8,095 bases of DNA from Mariniphaga sp. GTDB lineage: Bacteria; Bacteroidota; Bacteroidia; Bacteroidales; Prolixibacteraceae. Position numbers and translations under genes: made by a program. The stretch covers positions 1-8,095 of the forward strand of contig JABMQB010000860.1 in NCBI GenBank assembly GCA_013203525.1, given 5' to 3'. Below the pieces are notes generated by a model. That model was not told the DNA's origin and did no database searches. It was given only the letters and a program-made list of their open reading frames with translations. Of this stretch, positions 6,751-8,095 are shown piece by piece (position 1 is the stretch's first letter; the number at the start of each line of letters is the position of its first letter).

Positions 6751-7674
6751 ATGTTGGATCTGGGTTTTGTTAGTGCCATCCTTGCTGATAAGAGTTTTGA
6801 AGAAGTAATCAGTTTTGCTTCTGAAAATAAATTTAAGTGTGTTGAACTAATGTGCTGGCCCAAGGGGAAAGCCGAACGCAGATATGCTGGCGTAACACAT
6901 ATTGATGTAGATAATACTGAAAACAAGGGTATTTCAGAAATCAATTCTTTATTGAAGAAAAAAAACATATACATTTCAGGACTTGGTTATTATCCAAATC
7001 CATTAGATCCCGATGATGAAAAATCGGATGTTTATATAAATCATATTATTAGGGTTATTAAAATGGCGGCACGGCTTGGAGTACCTGTTGTAAATACATT
7101 TATTGGCCGCGATCCTGAAAAAAGTGTAGGAGACAACTTAAGATTATTTAAGAAAAAATGGCCCCCGATAGTTAAGGTGGCTGAGGAATACAATATTAAA
7201 ATCGGGATTGAAAACTGCCCGATGCTTTTTACCCGTGATGAATGGCCAGGTGGAAAAAATCTTGCAACCACTCCAGCTATCTGGAAAAAAATGTTTGAGA
7301 TAATACCCTCAAGAATTTTTGGATTAAACTACGACCCTTCGCATATGATTTGGCAACAAATGAATGAAATTTCCCCTATTTTTAATTTTAAAGATCGACT
7401 TCACCATATTCATTTGAAAGATGTAAAAATCCATAAAGAAAAGCTTGACAATGTTGGCATTATGGCTTATCCACTTGAATATCATACACCAAAAATTCCC
7501 GGTAATGGCGATGTAAGATGGGATAAATTTTTCTCTGCGTTAACCTCGGTTAAATACAAGGGCCCTGTTTGTATTGAAGTTGAAGACAAAGATTTTGAAA
7601 ATTCAGAGAAAGATATTATAAAAGCGATAATTACCAGCCGTGATTTTTTGAAGCAATTCGTACATTTGGATTAA
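6751..7674 (+). CDS. Sugar phosphate isomerase/epimerase (xylose isomerase-like TIM barrel)
   Basis: This 307-residue cytoplasmic protein belongs to the AP_endonuc_2 / xylose isomerase-like TIM-barrel family (PF01261), which includes IolE, IolI and keto-sugar epimerases. Residues at family metal and catalytic positions are visible: Glu32 in CVELMCWP, Glu154 in IGIENCPM (151-158), Asp195 and His198 in YDPSH (194-198), His221-Lys223-Asp224 in HIHLKDVK (219-226), the PGNGDVRW segment (250-257) and Glu276 in CIEVED (274-279). This retained set suggests an active metal-dependent isomerase or epimerase; the exact sugar is unknown. There is no signal peptide. The ATG at 6751 starts at MLDLGFVS, the first barrel strand, preceded by an A-rich leader without a Shine-Dalgarno sequence. 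It is divergent from the sulfatase gene across 128 bases, so a shared role in using a sulfated sugar is plausible but unproven. Confidence 0.9.
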   Translation: MLDLGFVSAILADKSFEEVISFASENKFKCVELMCWPKGKAERRYAGVTHIDVDNTENKGISEINSLLKKKNIYISGLGYYPNPLDPDDEKSDVYINHIIRVIKMAARLGVPVVNTFIGRDPEKSVGDNLRLFKKKWPPIVKVAEEYNIKIGIENCPMLFTRDEWPGGKNLATTPAIWKKMFEIIPSRIFGLNYDPSHMIWQQMNEISPIFNFKDRLHHIHLKDVKIHKEKLDNVGIMAYPLEYHTPKIPGNGDVRWDKFFSALTSVKYKGPVCIEVEDKDFENSEKDIIKAIITSRDFLKQFVHLD

Positions 7675-7747
7675 TTGAAGGATTGAATTGCTGAAGAATT
7701 GAAAGATTCGTAATTAATTTCGGCTAAATACTGTACCCAGGCTTTGT

Positions 7748-7771
7748 TTAACAATCCTTAGTATTTGTTAA
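7748..7771. repeat. Inverted repeat, possible weak terminator or operator
   Basis: TTAACAA (7748-7754) and TTGTTAA (7765-7771) are perfect 7-base arms around a 10-base loop. They lie between the isomerase stop codon and the next gene. The stem is AT-rich and is not followed by a long uninterrupted T tract, so it would be a poor intrinsic terminator; an operator for the downstream gene is equally possible. The surrounding 147-base gap otherwise holds a degenerate run of GATTGAA/AATTGAA-like words at about 7669-7713 and no further gene. Confidence 0.3.
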
Positions 7772-7799
7772 TCCATTTTAATTGCAATTATCCCGAACT

Positions 7800-7807
7800 T
7801 TGATTTG
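7800..7807 (+). promoter_or_regulatory. Possible -7 promoter element for the interrupted exported-protein gene
   Basis: TTGATTTG matches TAnnTTTG at all but one of its fixed positions, and TTTA at 7777-7780 stands 19 bases upstream where TTTG is expected. Transcription would start about 8-10 bases before the ATG at 7822, a short leader of the kind found in this phylum. The match is imperfect. Confidence 0.3.
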
Positions 7808-7821
7808 CCAAAACTAATCCG

Positions 7822-7995
7822 ATGAAAAATATCCTTCTGTTATGGTTTTTTCTGATTTCCTTTTTCTGTTTTTCCCAGGATAAAGAATTCCTGTTGCATG
7901 GACGAATACTTGATTCCAATTCAAATCCGGTTGAGAATGCCTACATTATTAACTTTCGGGATTTGTCGACATATGCCAGCCGTCAGACTGTCTAA
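7822..7995 (+). pseudogene. 5' fragment of an exported carboxypeptidase-like regulatory domain protein, cut by an IS
   Basis: The frame gives 57 residues before a TAA. Residues 1-18 are a clear signal peptide (hydrophobic LLLWFFLISFFCF, likely cleavage after FS before QDKEF). The rest, from HGRILDSNSNPVENAYI (26-42) on, resembles the start of a carboxypeptidase-like regulatory (CarboxypepD_reg / CarbopepD_reg_2) beta-sandwich, as at the N-terminus of many Bacteroidota outer-membrane or secreted proteins. A complete domain of this kind needs roughly 80-90 residues, so it is broken off midway. The last codons (about QTV-stop) appear to come from the insertion-sequence end that begins near 7985, so the native sequence probably ends at about Arg54. 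The remainder may lie on the far side of the element, outside the window. Identity is inferred from the motif pattern, not from a search. Confidence 0.6.
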
Positions 7996-8095
7996 AAACC
8001 TTAACAACTTTGTTGACAACTCTCCTCAATATTATTGGTAAAAACAGCTTGCCTTTTGTACCTTAAAGCATGAAATATATACAAGGCCAAAACAG
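7985..8095. mobile_element. Left end of an insertion sequence, probably IS1182 family (partial)
   Basis: At 7985 the sequence changes from coding for an exported protein to AGACTGTCT followed by AAAAACC, an inverted-repeat-like end (AGAC-T-GTCT is itself palindromic). About 80 bases further a transposase-like reading frame starts. This layout of a GACTGTC-type terminus, a short leader and a rightward transposase fits IS1182-type elements. The exact first base of the element is uncertain by a few positions because the other end and any target duplication are outside the window. A weak promoter candidate is TTTG at 8009-8012 with TATTATTG at 8030-8037 (spacer 17). Confidence 0.6.
8070..8095 (+). 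CDS. Start of an IS1182-like transposase (truncated by window edge)
   Basis: Only eight codons are present, reading MKYIQGQN and then a partial ninth. Many IS1182-family transposases in Bacteroidota begin with MKYI.G followed by a short polar stretch, so the start is recognisable but far too short for a firm identification. The position, about 85 bases inside a probable IS terminus and pointing inwards, supports it. The protein would be a DDE transposase of several hundred residues, nearly all outside the window. Confidence 0.5.

Noticed and set aside
7669..7713. Run of GATTGAA/AATTGAA-like words after the isomerase stop, considered as a tandem repeat or CRISPR-like array
   Set aside because: The units are degenerate and unequal in length, with no unique spacers. 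It looks like low-complexity AT-rich intergenic DNA.
7675..7821. Gap between the isomerase and the interrupted gene, considered for a tRNA, small RNA or riboswitch
   Set aside because: No cloverleaf, conserved aptamer core or GC-rich structured stem is visible; only a weak AT-rich inverted repeat.

Overview
The window looks like an ordinary chromosomal segment of a member of the Bacteroidota. It is AT-rich. Start codons lack convincing Shine-Dalgarno sequences, and several intergenic gaps carry the Bacteroidota -7 promoter motif TAnnTTTG. Two proteins begin with lipoprotein signal peptides, and protein wording resembles the Marinilabiliales/Prolixibacteraceae side of the Bacteroidales. The order-level placement is an impression, not something the sequence proves. 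All gaps between genes are under 150 bases, so there is no long unexplained stretch.

Left part (about 1-3010, minus strand): four housekeeping genes are read leftwards: a Dabb-domain protein, a class I mannose-6-phosphate isomerase (manA), the ribosome-assembly GTPase EngB and PRPP synthetase (prs). The first three are separated by 43 and 31 bases and probably share a transcript from a TAnnTTTG promoter at 3049-3056. prs has its own promoter motif at 1013-1020. A further motif at 24-31 points out of the window to an unseen gene on the left.

Middle part (3124-5160, plus strand): a uridine kinase (udk), a stand-alone DEDDy 3'-5' exonuclease starting one base after the udk stop codon, and an unrecognised lipoprotein. 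These form a probable operon divergent from the Dabb gene. The lipoprotein converges on a sulfatase gene with a single base between the two stop codons.

Right part (5162-8095): a secreted, probably lipid-anchored sulfatase with a CSASR active-site motif (minus strand) is divergent from a TIM-barrel sugar-phosphate isomerase/epimerase (plus strand). Next is the first ~55 codons of an exported protein of the carboxypeptidase-like regulatory domain type. It is cut by the end of an insertion sequence that looks like the IS1182 family; the first eight codons of its transposase reach the window edge.

Together the genes cover nucleotide metabolism (PRPP synthesis, pyrimidine salvage), hexose-phosphate metabolism, ribosome assembly and probable turnover of sulfated glycans. 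I do not see a new multi-gene system. The items most worth a second look are the IS-interrupted gene at the right edge, the sulfatase with its CxAxR motif and no sulfatase-maturase in view, the orphan lipoprotein, and the tight pairing of the exonuclease with udk.
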